Source of the DNA: Collinsella sp.
Lineage (GTDB): Bacteria > Actinomycetota > Coriobacteriia > Coriobacteriales > Coriobacteriaceae
Assembly: GCA_018382295.1 (NCBI GenBank)
Contig: JAGZQF010000010.1
Coordinates: forward strand, 1 to 52,406
Length of the DNA: 52,406 bases
Reading direction: 5' to 3'
In this document: piece after piece, positions 24,282 through 31,027 of the stretch
Layout: every line of letters begins with the position of its first letter
Position numbering within the stretch: the stretch's first letter is position 1
Notes under the pieces: generated by a model
Told to the model about the DNA's origin: nothing
Seen by the model: only the letters and a program-made list of their open reading frames with translations
Database searches by the model: none
Position numbers and translations under genes: made by a program

Positions 24282-24914
24282 CTATAGGGCTCCCTCGCGG
24301 CGAGCCTGCTCAACTTCTTCGAGCGCCTCGGCTGGGGTGAAGGAACACGTGCCGTCGCCGAGCTTGACTGTTTGGATATCGTCTCCGACATGCACCTCTC
24401 CGCCTCGAAGCACCACACCGAAAATGCCCTCGTGGGGAAAGATACAGTCATCGGCGAGATAGTAGATGGCACAGCGGGTGTGGCAGACCTTGCCGATCTG
24501 GCTGATCTCGACCAGAACGTCGTTGCCGATCTTGAGCTGTGTGCCCAAGGGGAGCGAAAGCAAGTTGATACCTTGTGTGGTGAAATTCTCCCCAAAGTCG
24601 CCTTCGAGCACATCGAGTCCGCGATGCCGTGCCGTCTGGATTGATTCTGCGGCCAAAAACGAGACTTGGCGGTGCCAGTGCCCGGCGTGCGCATCGGAAG
24701 CGAGGCCAAACTGTTCAATGACGGTATCGTGCCCATCGGAGACGGGCGACTTGCGTGTGCCTTTGTGCGCCGACGTGTTAATCGAGACGATGCGGGCGGG
24801 TCCTTCGTAGGCGTTGCTGGCGGTGCGTAGGGGAGCGGTTGTCTGTGAGCGTTCCGCTAGCTCGCGTTTTGCAGCGTCAAGGATGGGGTTGTCGGTCAGA
24901 TGTTCTTGGGGCAC
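24282..24914 (-). CDS. MOSC domain protein
   Basis: 210 residues. The C-terminal two thirds match MOSC domains: HAGHWHRQVSFLAAESI, then EGDFGENFTTQGINL and a late KVCHTRCAIYY with the conserved cysteine. MOSC proteins handle sulfur or molybdenum cofactor chemistry; stand-alone bacterial members have few proven substrates. The start is a GTG at 24914 with AAAGG upstream. No molybdopterin genes lie nearby to narrow the role. Confidence 0.85.
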   Translation of the reverse strand: MPQEHLTDNPILDAAKRELAERSQTTAPLRTASNAYEGPARIVSINTSAHKGTRKSPVSDGHDTVIEQFGLASDAHAGHWHRQVSFLAAESIQTARHRGLDVLEGDFGENFTTQGINLLSLPLGTQLKIGNDVLVEISQIGKVCHTRCAIYYLADDCIFPHEGIFGVVLRGGEVHVGDDIQTVKLGDGTCSFTPAEALEEVEQARREGAL

Positions 24915-25053
24915 GCGTGCGCCTTTCGCTTACGAGATTGACAATATGTTGAATCCTACAACAACGGTAGGTTCATTGCCCGTTGTCGTACAGCGGTGAG
25001 TGCCGTCTTTGCGCCGAGTTTGCCCCTCCGATTGCCATAGATACGGTGGAGCT

Positions 25054-25083
25054 TTGGGCGCCGGCGGCTTGGCACGCTAAAAT
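25054..25083 (+). promoter_or_regulatory. Promoter of the ATP-grasp/racemase pair
   Basis: TTGGGC (25054-25059), 18 nt, TAAAAT (25078-25083), about 57 nt before the ATP-grasp start. Prediction by match only. Confidence 0.45.
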
Positions 25084-25139
25084 AAATCAGTTGCGCAAAG
25101 ACCGCCCGTTGTGTGGGCAGTTCATGATAGGAAGTTTCC

Positions 25140-26396
25140 ATGGCATTGCAATTTTCAGAGCGCGAGTTCATTCCCGTGCTGCTTGGTGGCGACATCAACG
25201 CCTATTCGGTGGCGCGCGCCTTCTACGAGGAGTACCAGGTCAAGAGTCTGGTCTTTGGCAAGTATCAGACGGGTCCCGCGTACCGCAGCCAGATTATCGA
25301 CTACACGCCCAACGTGGATATCGACACCATGCCCGTGATGCTCAAAACCGTCAACGGCATTGCCCAAGCGCATGCCGACAAGACTATTGTCCTTGTGGGC
25401 TGCGGCGACAACTATGTCGCTCTCGTGGCTCAGGCCAAGGATGCTCATGAGCTGGCGGATAACATCGTCGCTCCCTACGCGCCCTACAGCATGCTCGAGC
25501 AGTGCCAGAAGAAGGAGATCTTCTACGAGCTGTGCGAGAAGCATGGCGTGCCCTATCCACACACGTTTACCTTTACCAAGGCGATGCTCAATGCTCAGGG
25601 TGAGGCGCCTGCCGAAGTGCTCGACCAGATCGATTTTCCTTACCCGATGATTCTGAAGCCTTCTGACGGCATCATGTGGTGGCAGCATGAGTTCGAGGGC
25701 CAGAAGAAGGCCTATGAGATTGCCGACCGCGCCGAGCTGGAACAGGTCATTCGCGATTCGTATGCCAGCGGCTACACCGACGATCTGATCTTGCAGGATC
25801 GCGTGCCCGGCAACGACGAGTACATGCGCGTGCTCACCAGCTATTCCGACCGCAACGGTAAGGTCCGCATGATGTGCCTGGGCCATGTGCTGCTCGAGGA
25901 GCATCAGCCCCACGGTGTCGGCAACCATGCCTGTATCATTACCGAGCCTAACGACGAACTCATGGGCGGCGTGCGCAAGTTGCTCGAGGACCTTCACTTT
26001 GTGGGCTATTCCAACTTTGACGTTAAGTACGACGAGCGCGACGGCTCGTTTAAGTTCTTCGATTTCAACACGCGCCAAGGCCGCAGCAACTACTACGTCA
26101 CCAACAGTGGCTTTAACGTTGCCAAGTATGTGGTGGACGAGTATGTGTTCAACCGCCCGTTTGAGCCGGAGTTTGTGACGGCTCAGGACGAGGCCCTGTG
26201 GATGGTCGTCCCCATGGGCGTCGTCGACCAGTACGTCAAGGATCCCGAGCTGCGCGCTAAGGTGCATCGCCTGGACAAGGAAGGCAAGGGCGCCGACCCT
26301 TCGTTTATGAAGGGCGACTTTGTCTTTAACCGCTGGCTGCGCATGTGGCACACCAAGCTGCGCCACTTCAAGCTGTTCAAGACGTATTACAAGTAG
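25140..26396 (+). CDS. ATP-grasp carboxylate-amine ligase, candidate D-aspartate ligase
   Basis: 418 residues of ATP-grasp fold: an N-terminal pre-ATP region (FIPVLLGGDINAYSVARAF), central ATP-binding lysine in FPYPMILKPSDG (about 165-175), and C-terminal metal/ATP residues in NFDVKYDERDGSFKFFDFNTR with the Arg-Gln-Gly-Arg loop. The family includes Asl, which adds D-Asp to the peptidoglycan stem. The next gene is an Asp/Glu-type racemase, making D-Asp ligation for the cross-bridge the best guess. Other carboxylate-amine ligases cannot be excluded. ATG 25140 follows AGGAAG. Confidence 0.8.
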   Translation: MALQFSEREFIPVLLGGDINAYSVARAFYEEYQVKSLVFGKYQTGPAYRSQIIDYTPNVDIDTMPVMLKTVNGIAQAHADKTIVLVGCGDNYVALVAQAKDAHELADNIVAPYAPYSMLEQCQKKEIFYELCEKHGVPYPHTFTFTKAMLNAQGEAPAEVLDQIDFPYPMILKPSDGIMWWQHEFEGQKKAYEIADRAELEQVIRDSYASGYTDDLILQDRVPGNDEYMRVLTSYSDRNGKVRMMCLGHVLLEEHQPHGVGNHACIITEPNDELMGGVRKLLEDLHFVGYSNFDVKYDERDGSFKFFDFNTRQGRSNYYVTNSGFNVAKYVVDEYVFNRPFEPEFVTAQDEALWMVVPMGVVDQYVKDPELRAKVHRLDKEGKGADPSFMKGDFVFNRWLRMWHTKLRHFKLFKTYYK

Positions 26397-26404
26397 ATGA
26401 GCGC

Positions 26405-26458
26405 GGCGCCCGTCCGGTTTGCATCGGGCGGGCGCGGGTATGATACGCGCAATTGCGC
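26405..26458 (+). promoter_or_regulatory. GC-rich hairpin and palindrome between ligase and racemase
   Basis: CGCCCG...CGGGCG (about 26407-26430) forms a hairpin without T tract, and GCGCAATTGCGC (26447-26458) is a 12-bp palindrome with a -10-like TATGAT just before it. It may tune racemase expression relative to the ligase. Confidence 0.35.
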
Positions 26459-26480
26459 AAGCGTCACCAAGGAGGCGGCG

Positions 26481-27227
26481 ATGGAAAAGCTGGGAGTTAT
26501 CGGCGGCATGGGCGCCGAGGCCACGTCGTATTACTACGACCAAGTGGTGCGTCATACGGCTGCTGCCTGCGATCAGGAACATATCGACATGGTGGTGCTC
26601 TCCAAGTCGACCATGCCCGACCGCACGCTGGCCATTAAGACCGGCGAGCATGCCAAGCTGCTGGCGACCATGAAAGAGTGTGCCCGGGCACTCGAGTCGC
26701 TGGGCTGTGCGCACATTGCCATTCCCTGCAACACGTCGCACTACTTCTACGACCAGATCCAGTCGTTTACGAAGGTGCCGATTATCCACATGCCGCGTGA
26801 GTCGGTTCGTTATGCCCTTGCGGGTGCGGTGATGGGGGAGTGCGAGTTCGACCCCAACCTGAGTGTGCCGGCCGAGCCGGTGCATAAGATCGGCATCATG
26901 GGCACCGATGGCACCGTGGGCGCGGGCGTCTACGGCCGCGAATGTAAGGCTGCGGGTGTTGAGGTCGTCTATCCCAGCGAGAAACGTCAGAACGATGTGA
27001 TGTCGCTTATCTACGATGATGTGAAGGCCGGACGTGAGCCCGATATGGATAAGTTCGACCGCGTGATGTGGGAGTTCGCCCGTAGCGGCTGCGACCGCGT
27101 CATTCTGGCCTGCACCGAGCTCTCGGTGCTGCAGAAGTACCGAGAGATGCCCGAGATCACCCTCGACGCCATGGATGTCCTGGTGCGCGAATCCATCATC
27201 CGTAGCGGTGCCCCCTACCGCCTCTAG
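26481..27227 (+). CDS. Aspartate/glutamate racemase family protein
   Basis: 248 residues of the two-cysteine, PLP-independent racemase fold. The N-terminus is KLGVIGGMGAEATSYYYDQV. The catalytic cysteines lie in IPCNTSHYFYD and ILACTELSVL. The GGMG start and CNTSH motif resemble aspartate racemases rather than MurI. ATG 26481 follows AAGGAGG. With the preceding ATP-grasp ligase it would supply D-Asp for the wall. Broad-specificity amino-acid racemase is the alternative. Confidence 0.87.
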   Translation: MEKLGVIGGMGAEATSYYYDQVVRHTAAACDQEHIDMVVLSKSTMPDRTLAIKTGEHAKLLATMKECARALESLGCAHIAIPCNTSHYFYDQIQSFTKVPIIHMPRESVRYALAGAVMGECEFDPNLSVPAEPVHKIGIMGTDGTVGAGVYGRECKAAGVEVVYPSEKRQNDVMSLIYDDVKAGREPDMDKFDRVMWEFARSGCDRVILACTELSVLQKYREMPEITLDAMDVLVRESIIRSGAPYRL

Positions 27228-27235
27228 CTTCCGAC

Positions 27236-27256
27236 CTGTCAAAAAGGGACAGGTTA
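27236..27256. repeat. ACCTGTC/GACAGGT hairpin
   Basis: ACCTGTC and GACAGGT flank AAAAAGG, just after the racemase stop codon; the minus strand reads AACCTGTCCC. That core is shared with the TGGTGCA-type repeats at 12062 and 13273, suggesting a related repeat family. It could also work as a weak terminator. Confidence 0.5.
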
Positions 27257-27286
27257 ATTTTGGTAGGTTTTATCTGGTGAAACAGT

Positions 27287-27323
27287 AAGGCCTCGGCTCG
27301 TTTGGTGCGAGCCGAGGCCTTTT
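27287..27323. terminator. Bidirectional terminator
   Basis: A 14-bp perfect stem (27287-27300 / 27308-27321), 7-nt loop, followed by T residues on the plus strand. It separates the racemase from the convergent ecfT. Confidence 0.9.
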
Positions 27324-27351
27324 GCGTTGGGCGGTTGCTGTCAGTGGTGAA

Positions 27352-28098
27352 CTAGAACAGGAAGCCGATGGCGATGAGGGCGATGCTGACGATGAGCACG
27401 GCGATGTCTAGGCCCTTGATGGGGTAGCGCTTGTACGAGCTGGCGCGCGTACGCAGATAGAAGCCGCGCTGTTCTGCCGCCAAGGCTGTGGCATCGGTCT
27501 TGCCCACGCTCGAGATGAGCAGCGGCACGCACAGTGGCAGCATGAGCTTAAGCTTCTTGATGGGGTTCTTGGTGTCGTACTCGACGCCGCGTGCGGTCTG
27601 CGCCTCCATGATGGCGTTCATCTCTTGACCAAACACCGGCACGAAGCGCAGCGCCGTGGTAAAAGTGAAAGCATAGCGATACGGCACGTGCAGCACCTCG
27701 ACGCAGGCGTTGGCAAGGTCGTTGAGCTTGGTCACCATGAGCATGAGGATGAGTGGTAACGCCACACCCAGCAGGCGCAGGCAGGCCTTCGATCCTGTGA
27801 TGAGGCCCGTGTCGGTGATAAAACCCCATACCACGTTGCCATCGCGCATAAAGGCCAGCTGGAGCACCAGCATGATAAGCGCGAGCGGAATCAGCAACTT
27901 GAGCAGCGAGAACAGACGGTCGACGACGCCGGCATAGGCAGCCAGCGCAAGGGTGAGTGCCAAAAAGCCCAGTAGCGCCACGTAGGTGTCGGACAAGAAG
28001 ATGCCGACGATGATGGCGGCAGCGAGGCCCAGTTTGACGACGGGATTCAGGCGATGCAGCAGCGTATCGCCCGGCATGTAGTCGATGACGTTAACCAC
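27352..28098 (-). CDS. ecfT: ECF transporter transmembrane protein EcfT
   Basis: 248 residues with five to six membrane segments. It begins VVNVIDYMPGDTLLHRLNPVVKL, with the coupling motif region EAQTARGVEY (Ala-Arg-Gly) and a second Ala/Arg/Gly-type helix AAEQRGFYLR that contact the ATPases. The chosen start is a GTG at 28098 with AAGGAG about 10 nt upstream, overlapping the ATPase stop by 8 nt; the ATG at 28131 would lie inside the ATPase gene ahead of that site. It energises the S component at 30055 through the fused ATPase. Confidence 0.88.
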   Translation of the reverse strand: MVNVIDYMPGDTLLHRLNPVVKLGLAAAIIVGIFLSDTYVALLGFLALTLALAAYAGVVDRLFSLLKLLIPLALIMLVLQLAFMRDGNVVWGFITDTGLITGSKACLRLLGVALPLILMLMVTKLNDLANACVEVLHVPYRYAFTFTTALRFVPVFGQEMNAIMEAQTARGVEYDTKNPIKKLKLMLPLCVPLLISSVGKTDATALAAEQRGFYLRTRASSYKRYPIKGLDIAVLIVSIALIAIGFLF

Positions 28099-29842
28099 GG
28101 TGGACCATCTCCTTGGTAATTCGAACGACATCGGTGACCTCGCTCACCTGCGCAAAAGCGGGCGAGACGGAAGATGCCAGACGGCGCGAGAGTTCAATAA
28201 CCTGAGGAGGCTCCACGTAGGCACGCCGCATGAGATCGATGTTCGAGAATAGCTCGTGCGTGCGGCCGCGGTCGAGGATGCGACCGTCGGCCATTACCAC
28301 AATGCGCTCGGCAAAATCCGAGACGACTTCCATATCGTGGCAGACCATGATAACGGCGCAACCGCGCTCGGCCATGGTGCGCACTGTTTCCATGACGGTC
28401 ATGCACTCGCGGTAATCAAGGCCGCTCGTGGGCTCGTCGAGCACGACGATCTTGGGCTCAACCACTACGACGGAGGCAAGCGCCACCATTTGTCGCTGAC
28501 CGCGCGAGAGCGAGAAGGGCGCCTCGTCGGCCGGCAAGCCAAAGCGGTCGATGACGAGCTGGGCGCGACGCAGCGCCTCGGCACGGTCGATGCCGGTAAG
28601 CTCCAGGCCAAAGGCGACCTCGTCGAGCACGGTGTCCTTGCAGATCTGGCGGTCGGGGTTTTGGAAAAGGGTCGCGACCTCGCGAGCGATGCGGCTCGTG
28701 GGAACGGCTGCGGTATCCAGTCCCGTGACGCGCACGCTGCCCGAGGCGGGCTTAAGCAAGCCTGTGAGCAGTTTGGTGAGCGTGGTCTTGCCGGCGCCGT
28801 TTTGGCCGACGATGCCCACGAGCTCGCCAGGATAGAGCGTCAGGCTAAGGTCGTGTACGGCGGCTCCGCCATTGGGATAGGCAAACTCAACATGGTCGAA
28901 GGTGAGTACGGGTTCGGCGTCCTTGGCATGAGGGCGCAACGACGGTGCATGCGGGGAACCGGCGGGCGTCTGGGCTTCGATGGCCACGTGTGCGGGGTCG
29001 ACTATGCCCGAAATCAGGCGCTCGGCCTCATCGACATCCAAGCAGGGGGTACCGCTTACCAGGCCATCAGCCTCGAGGCTATTGAAGATGCGCGTGACGC
29101 GAGGGCAGTCGACGCCGATGGCACGGAGCTCGTCGGTATGTGCGAAGACCTCGTGTGGCTCGCCCTGCAGCGCGATTTCGCCATGGTTGAGCACGAGCAC
29201 GCGGTTGCAGTACTCCGAGAGCAGGGCGACCTTTTGCTCAACGACGACGATGGTGATTCCAAGTGCGCGGTTTGCCTCACGCAGCGTCTCGAAGACCAAC
29301 GTGGAGCTGGCGGGGTCGAGTGCCGCGGTGGGCTCGTCGAGAACCAAGACGCGCGGGCGCATGGCGAGGATGGCGGCGATGGCTACCTTTTGCTTCTGTC
29401 CGCCCGAGAGGGTTGCGATCTCGCGGTCGCGCAGGTCGCTGATGCCGACGGTCTCGAGCGTTTCGCTCACGCGCTGCTCGATCTGGTCGTGGGGAACGCC
29501 AAAGTTCTCGAGGCCAAAGAGCATCTCGTCCTCGACGACCGAAGCGACCATCTGCGTGTCGATATCCTGCAGCACACTGCCGACGATTTGCGACACGTCG
29601 GTGAGCGAGACTTCGCAGGTGTCGTGGCCGTCGACCATGACGGACCCAAAGAACGTGCCGGTGTAGTGGTGGGGCACGGCGCCCGACAGACAGGCGGCAA
29701 GCGTGGACTTGCCGGCGCCCGAGGGCCCGATGATGCCGATGAAATCTCCCTTGTTCACGCTGAGCGAGATGTGGCTGAGCGCCTGCTCGGTCTGCGTGCC
29801 ATAGGAGAACGAGACATCGTCGACGTTGATGATCGTTTCCAT
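28091..29842 (-). CDS. ecfA: Fused double ATPase of an ECF transporter (EcfA1-EcfA2)
   Basis: 583 residues, two ABC ATPase domains in one chain. The first has Walker A GPSGAGKST (39-47), signature LSGGQ and LVLDEPTAALD; the second has Walker A GQNGAGKTT, signature LSRGQRQ (Gly to Arg change) and IVVLDEPTSGLD. In most ECF systems these are two genes. The signature change suggests the two ATP sites are unequal. ATG 29842 follows AAAGG. The gene lies between EcfT and, across a repeat-rich 212-nt gap, the S component. Confidence 0.9.
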   Translation of the reverse strand: METIINVDDVSFSYGTQTEQALSHISLSVNKGDFIGIIGPSGAGKSTLAACLSGAVPHHYTGTFFGSVMVDGHDTCEVSLTDVSQIVGSVLQDIDTQMVASVVEDEMLFGLENFGVPHDQIEQRVSETLETVGISDLRDREIATLSGGQKQKVAIAAILAMRPRVLVLDEPTAALDPASSTLVFETLREANRALGITIVVVEQKVALLSEYCNRVLVLNHGEIALQGEPHEVFAHTDELRAIGVDCPRVTRIFNSLEADGLVSGTPCLDVDEAERLISGIVDPAHVAIEAQTPAGSPHAPSLRPHAKDAEPVLTFDHVEFAYPNGGAAVHDLSLTLYPGELVGIVGQNGAGKTTLTKLLTGLLKPASGSVRVTGLDTAAVPTSRIAREVATLFQNPDRQICKDTVLDEVAFGLELTGIDRAEALRRAQLVIDRFGLPADEAPFSLSRGQRQMVALASVVVVEPKIVVLDEPTSGLDYRECMTVMETVRTMAERGCAVIMVCHDMEVVSDFAERIVVMADGRILDRGRTHELFSNIDLMRRAYVEPPQVIELSRRLASSVSPAFAQVSEVTDVVRITKEMVHRG

Positions 29843-29860
29843 GGATACCTTTCATAGTCA

Positions 29861-29904
29861 TTGGGGACGTTCTTAAATGACTAGTCGTTTAAGAACGTCC
29901 CCAA
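29861..29904. repeat. Long palindrome with GGGGACGTTC arms
   Basis: 17-bp perfect arms TTGGGGACGTTCTTAAA (29861-29877) and its complement (29888-29904), with a 10-nt loop containing ACTAGT. The type recalls palindromes linked to REP-associated (Y1) transposases in gut bacteria, from memory. It lies 19 nt upstream of the ecfA start codon, in the leader if transcribed from the S-component promoter. Confidence 0.8.
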
Positions 29905-29947
29905 GAGCTAGCCGTTTGGGACAGTCTTTGGTGGTGAAGCACGGAGA

Positions 29948-30048
29948 CGGCTTTACGAGGGGCCTCAGGTTGGCGTGAAAGAGGAGCGAAGCGTACTTGG
30001 GTACGCGAGCGACGAATGAACGCCAAGATGGGGTGGCTCGTAAAGCCG
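29948..30048. repeat. Composite palindrome, alpha type, copy 2
   Basis: Outer arms are 12 bp (29948-29959 / 30037-30048), the middle arm is TTGGCGT/ACGCCAA (29970-29976 / 30020-30026), and the core hairpin is GCGTAC-TTGG-GTACGC (29991-30006). The core block is nearly identical to 14529-14574. It sits 6 nt beyond the S-component stop codon, within what should be one ECF transcription unit. Confidence 0.85.
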
Positions 30049-30054
30049 AGCGGG

Positions 30055-30627
30055 TTAGTTGAGCTTCAGGGCCTTCTGGATGGGCAGATAGAGGGCGCCG
30101 ACCAGAATGGCGTTAAAGACGGCGGTCATGGCGACGACGGGCAGCATGGCGGCGGCGAGCTCGCCTACCACGCCGAGCATGGCCATCTTGATGACCATGA
30201 AGATGACGCCGGAGACAAAGGTGGTCAGGAAGGTTGCAACAATGGCGATGGCGGGCTTGACCTGACCGTTCTTGCCGGCGGCGTTGACGATGCCGGCCAT
30301 GAGCATGGCGGCGATGCCCTCGGCGGCAAAATCGACGAACGGCGAAGTGGTGGTGATCTGGATCACGGCAGCTGAGATGAGGCCAATGACGAGCGCCTGG
30401 CCGATGTTGGGGCGAACGACCAGGATGGTGAGGCAGAAGGCCGAGATGATGAACTCGGGGCTGATCATGCCGCCCGAGATGCCCGAGATGGCCTTGCCGA
30501 CGGTGAAGTTGAGGATGAAGCCGGCGGCGAGCAGGATGGCGAGCAGGACGAGAGCACGGACGTCGAGTTTGCCGCGGTCGGCGGTCTGGACGGTGCGGGG
30601 CTGGGCGGCGGTGGTGTTCTGAGACAT
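30055..30627 (-). CDS. ECF transporter S component, probably tryptophan-specific
   Basis: 190 residues: a Gln/Thr-rich N-terminus, then about six hydrophobic helices (ALVLLAILLAAGFILNF, then FIISAFCLTILVVRPNIG and following). Small hydrophobic proteins of this size bind the vitamin or amino acid and dock on EcfT. Substrate is inferred from its mRNA leader (30772-30840), which encodes three consecutive Trp codons before a terminator; tryptophan-type ECF S components are known. ATG 30627 follows AAAGGA; the longer frame from 30657 lacks a site. ecfA and ecfT follow. Confidence 0.82.
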   Translation of the reverse strand: MSQNTTAAQPRTVQTADRGKLDVRALVLLAILLAAGFILNFTVGKAISGISGGMISPEFIISAFCLTILVVRPNIGQALVIGLISAAVIQITTTSPFVDFAAEGIAAMLMAGIVNAAGKNGQVKPAIAIVATFLTTFVSGVIFMVIKMAMLGVVGELAAAMLPVVAMTAVFNAILVGALYLPIQKALKLN

Positions 30628-30672
30628 GGTGAAAATCCTTTCGGAAGGGGAGTGCAAGAGAAAAGCGGAGGC

Positions 30673-30802
30673 GCGTGATGCGAATGCGATCGGGCTCGAG
30701 ATAGAAAAAGGCCCCCGGTCGAAACCGGAGGCCTTCCAATCACCTAGAGCGCAAAAACAGGCGTGAGGGACTCACTGTCGACCGATCGTATTCGCATCAC
30801 GC
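30673..30802 (-). repeat. 21-bp inverted arms flanking the attenuator
   Basis: Positions 30673-30693 and 30782-30802 are inverted copies with 20 of 21 positions complementary. The 30782-30802 arm is coding sequence of the leader peptide just after the Trp codons; the other arm lies between the terminator and the S-component gene. In a read-through mRNA they could form a long duplex around the terminator. Confidence 0.8.
30705..30735 (-). terminator. Attenuator terminator of the ECF (tryptophan) operon
   Basis: A 12-bp stem with one G-U pair (minus strand 30735-30724 / 30719-30708), TTCG loop, then TTTTTCT. It lies between the Trp-rich leader peptide and the S-component gene, as expected of leader-peptide attenuation. 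Confidence 0.88.
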
Positions 30803-30840
30803 CACCACCAGTTGTTGAGAGACTTCATCGTGTTCTTCAT
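30772..30840 (-). CDS. Tryptophan leader peptide of the ECF operon
   Basis: 22 codons (residues MKNTMKSLNN, then WWW, then RDANTIGRQ) with a good binding site (AAAGGAG, 9 nt upstream). Three successive Trp codons at 11-13 are followed by segments able to pair in alternatives: the GGCGTGA region with TCACGCC (minus strand, about 30803-30797 with 30766-30760), then the terminator. When Trp-tRNA is short the ribosome should stall at 11-13, free the downstream segment and favour read-through. Confidence 0.85.
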   Translation of the reverse strand: MKNTMKSLNNWWWRDANTIGRQ

Positions 30841-30898
30841 GTTGGTGGCTCCTTTCGTGATGCCGTGGCGCGGTCGCACCTAGTTGCTGTTGCGCTGC

Positions 30899-30928
30899 AC
30901 TATAGCACAGCGAAGTGTGTGCGGGGAA
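30899..30928 (-). promoter_or_regulatory. Promoter of the ECF leader transcript
   Basis: Minus-strand TATAGT (30904-30899) is about 60 nt before the leader start codon; the -35 (TTCCCC at 30928-30923, 18-nt spacing) is weak. The spacer carries an inverted repeat GCACA...TGTGC (30922-30905), a possible operator. Confidence 0.4.
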
Positions 30929-30948
30929 ATCTTTTTTAAAAAGATTTC
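30926..30948. repeat. AT-rich palindrome followed by a GC hairpin
   Basis: GAAATCTTTTT-T-AAAAAGATTTC is a 23-nt odd palindrome, immediately followed by GGCGGG/CCCGCC (about 30950-30964). On the minus strand the GC hairpin comes first and then a T-rich run, so the pair could be a back-up terminator for the dipeptidase gene. Confidence 0.5.
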
Positions 30949-30979
30949 AGGCGGGTTTCCCGCCGGTCAAAAGAGCGGG

Positions 30980-31019
30980 CTGAGCGGGCGAGGCTGCCAT
31001 TGCTGCCTTGTCCGCTCAG
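30980..31019 (-). terminator. Terminator of the C69 dipeptidase gene
   Basis: CTGAGCGG (30980-30987) and CCGCTCAG (31012-31019) pair across a 24-nt loop, and CTTTTG follows on the minus strand. The large loop makes it moderate. Confidence 0.5.
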
Positions 31020-31027
31020 CTAAGACG

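Noticed and set aside
25155..27242. A 695-codon minus-strand frame across the ATP-grasp and racemase genes
   Set aside because: It spans two clear plus-strand genes and the gap between them, with shadow-type composition and no start signal.
28256..29857. A 533-codon plus-strand frame opposite the ECF ATPase
   Set aside because: Antisense shadow of ecfA; Asp/Gly/Ala-rich sequence with no family features.
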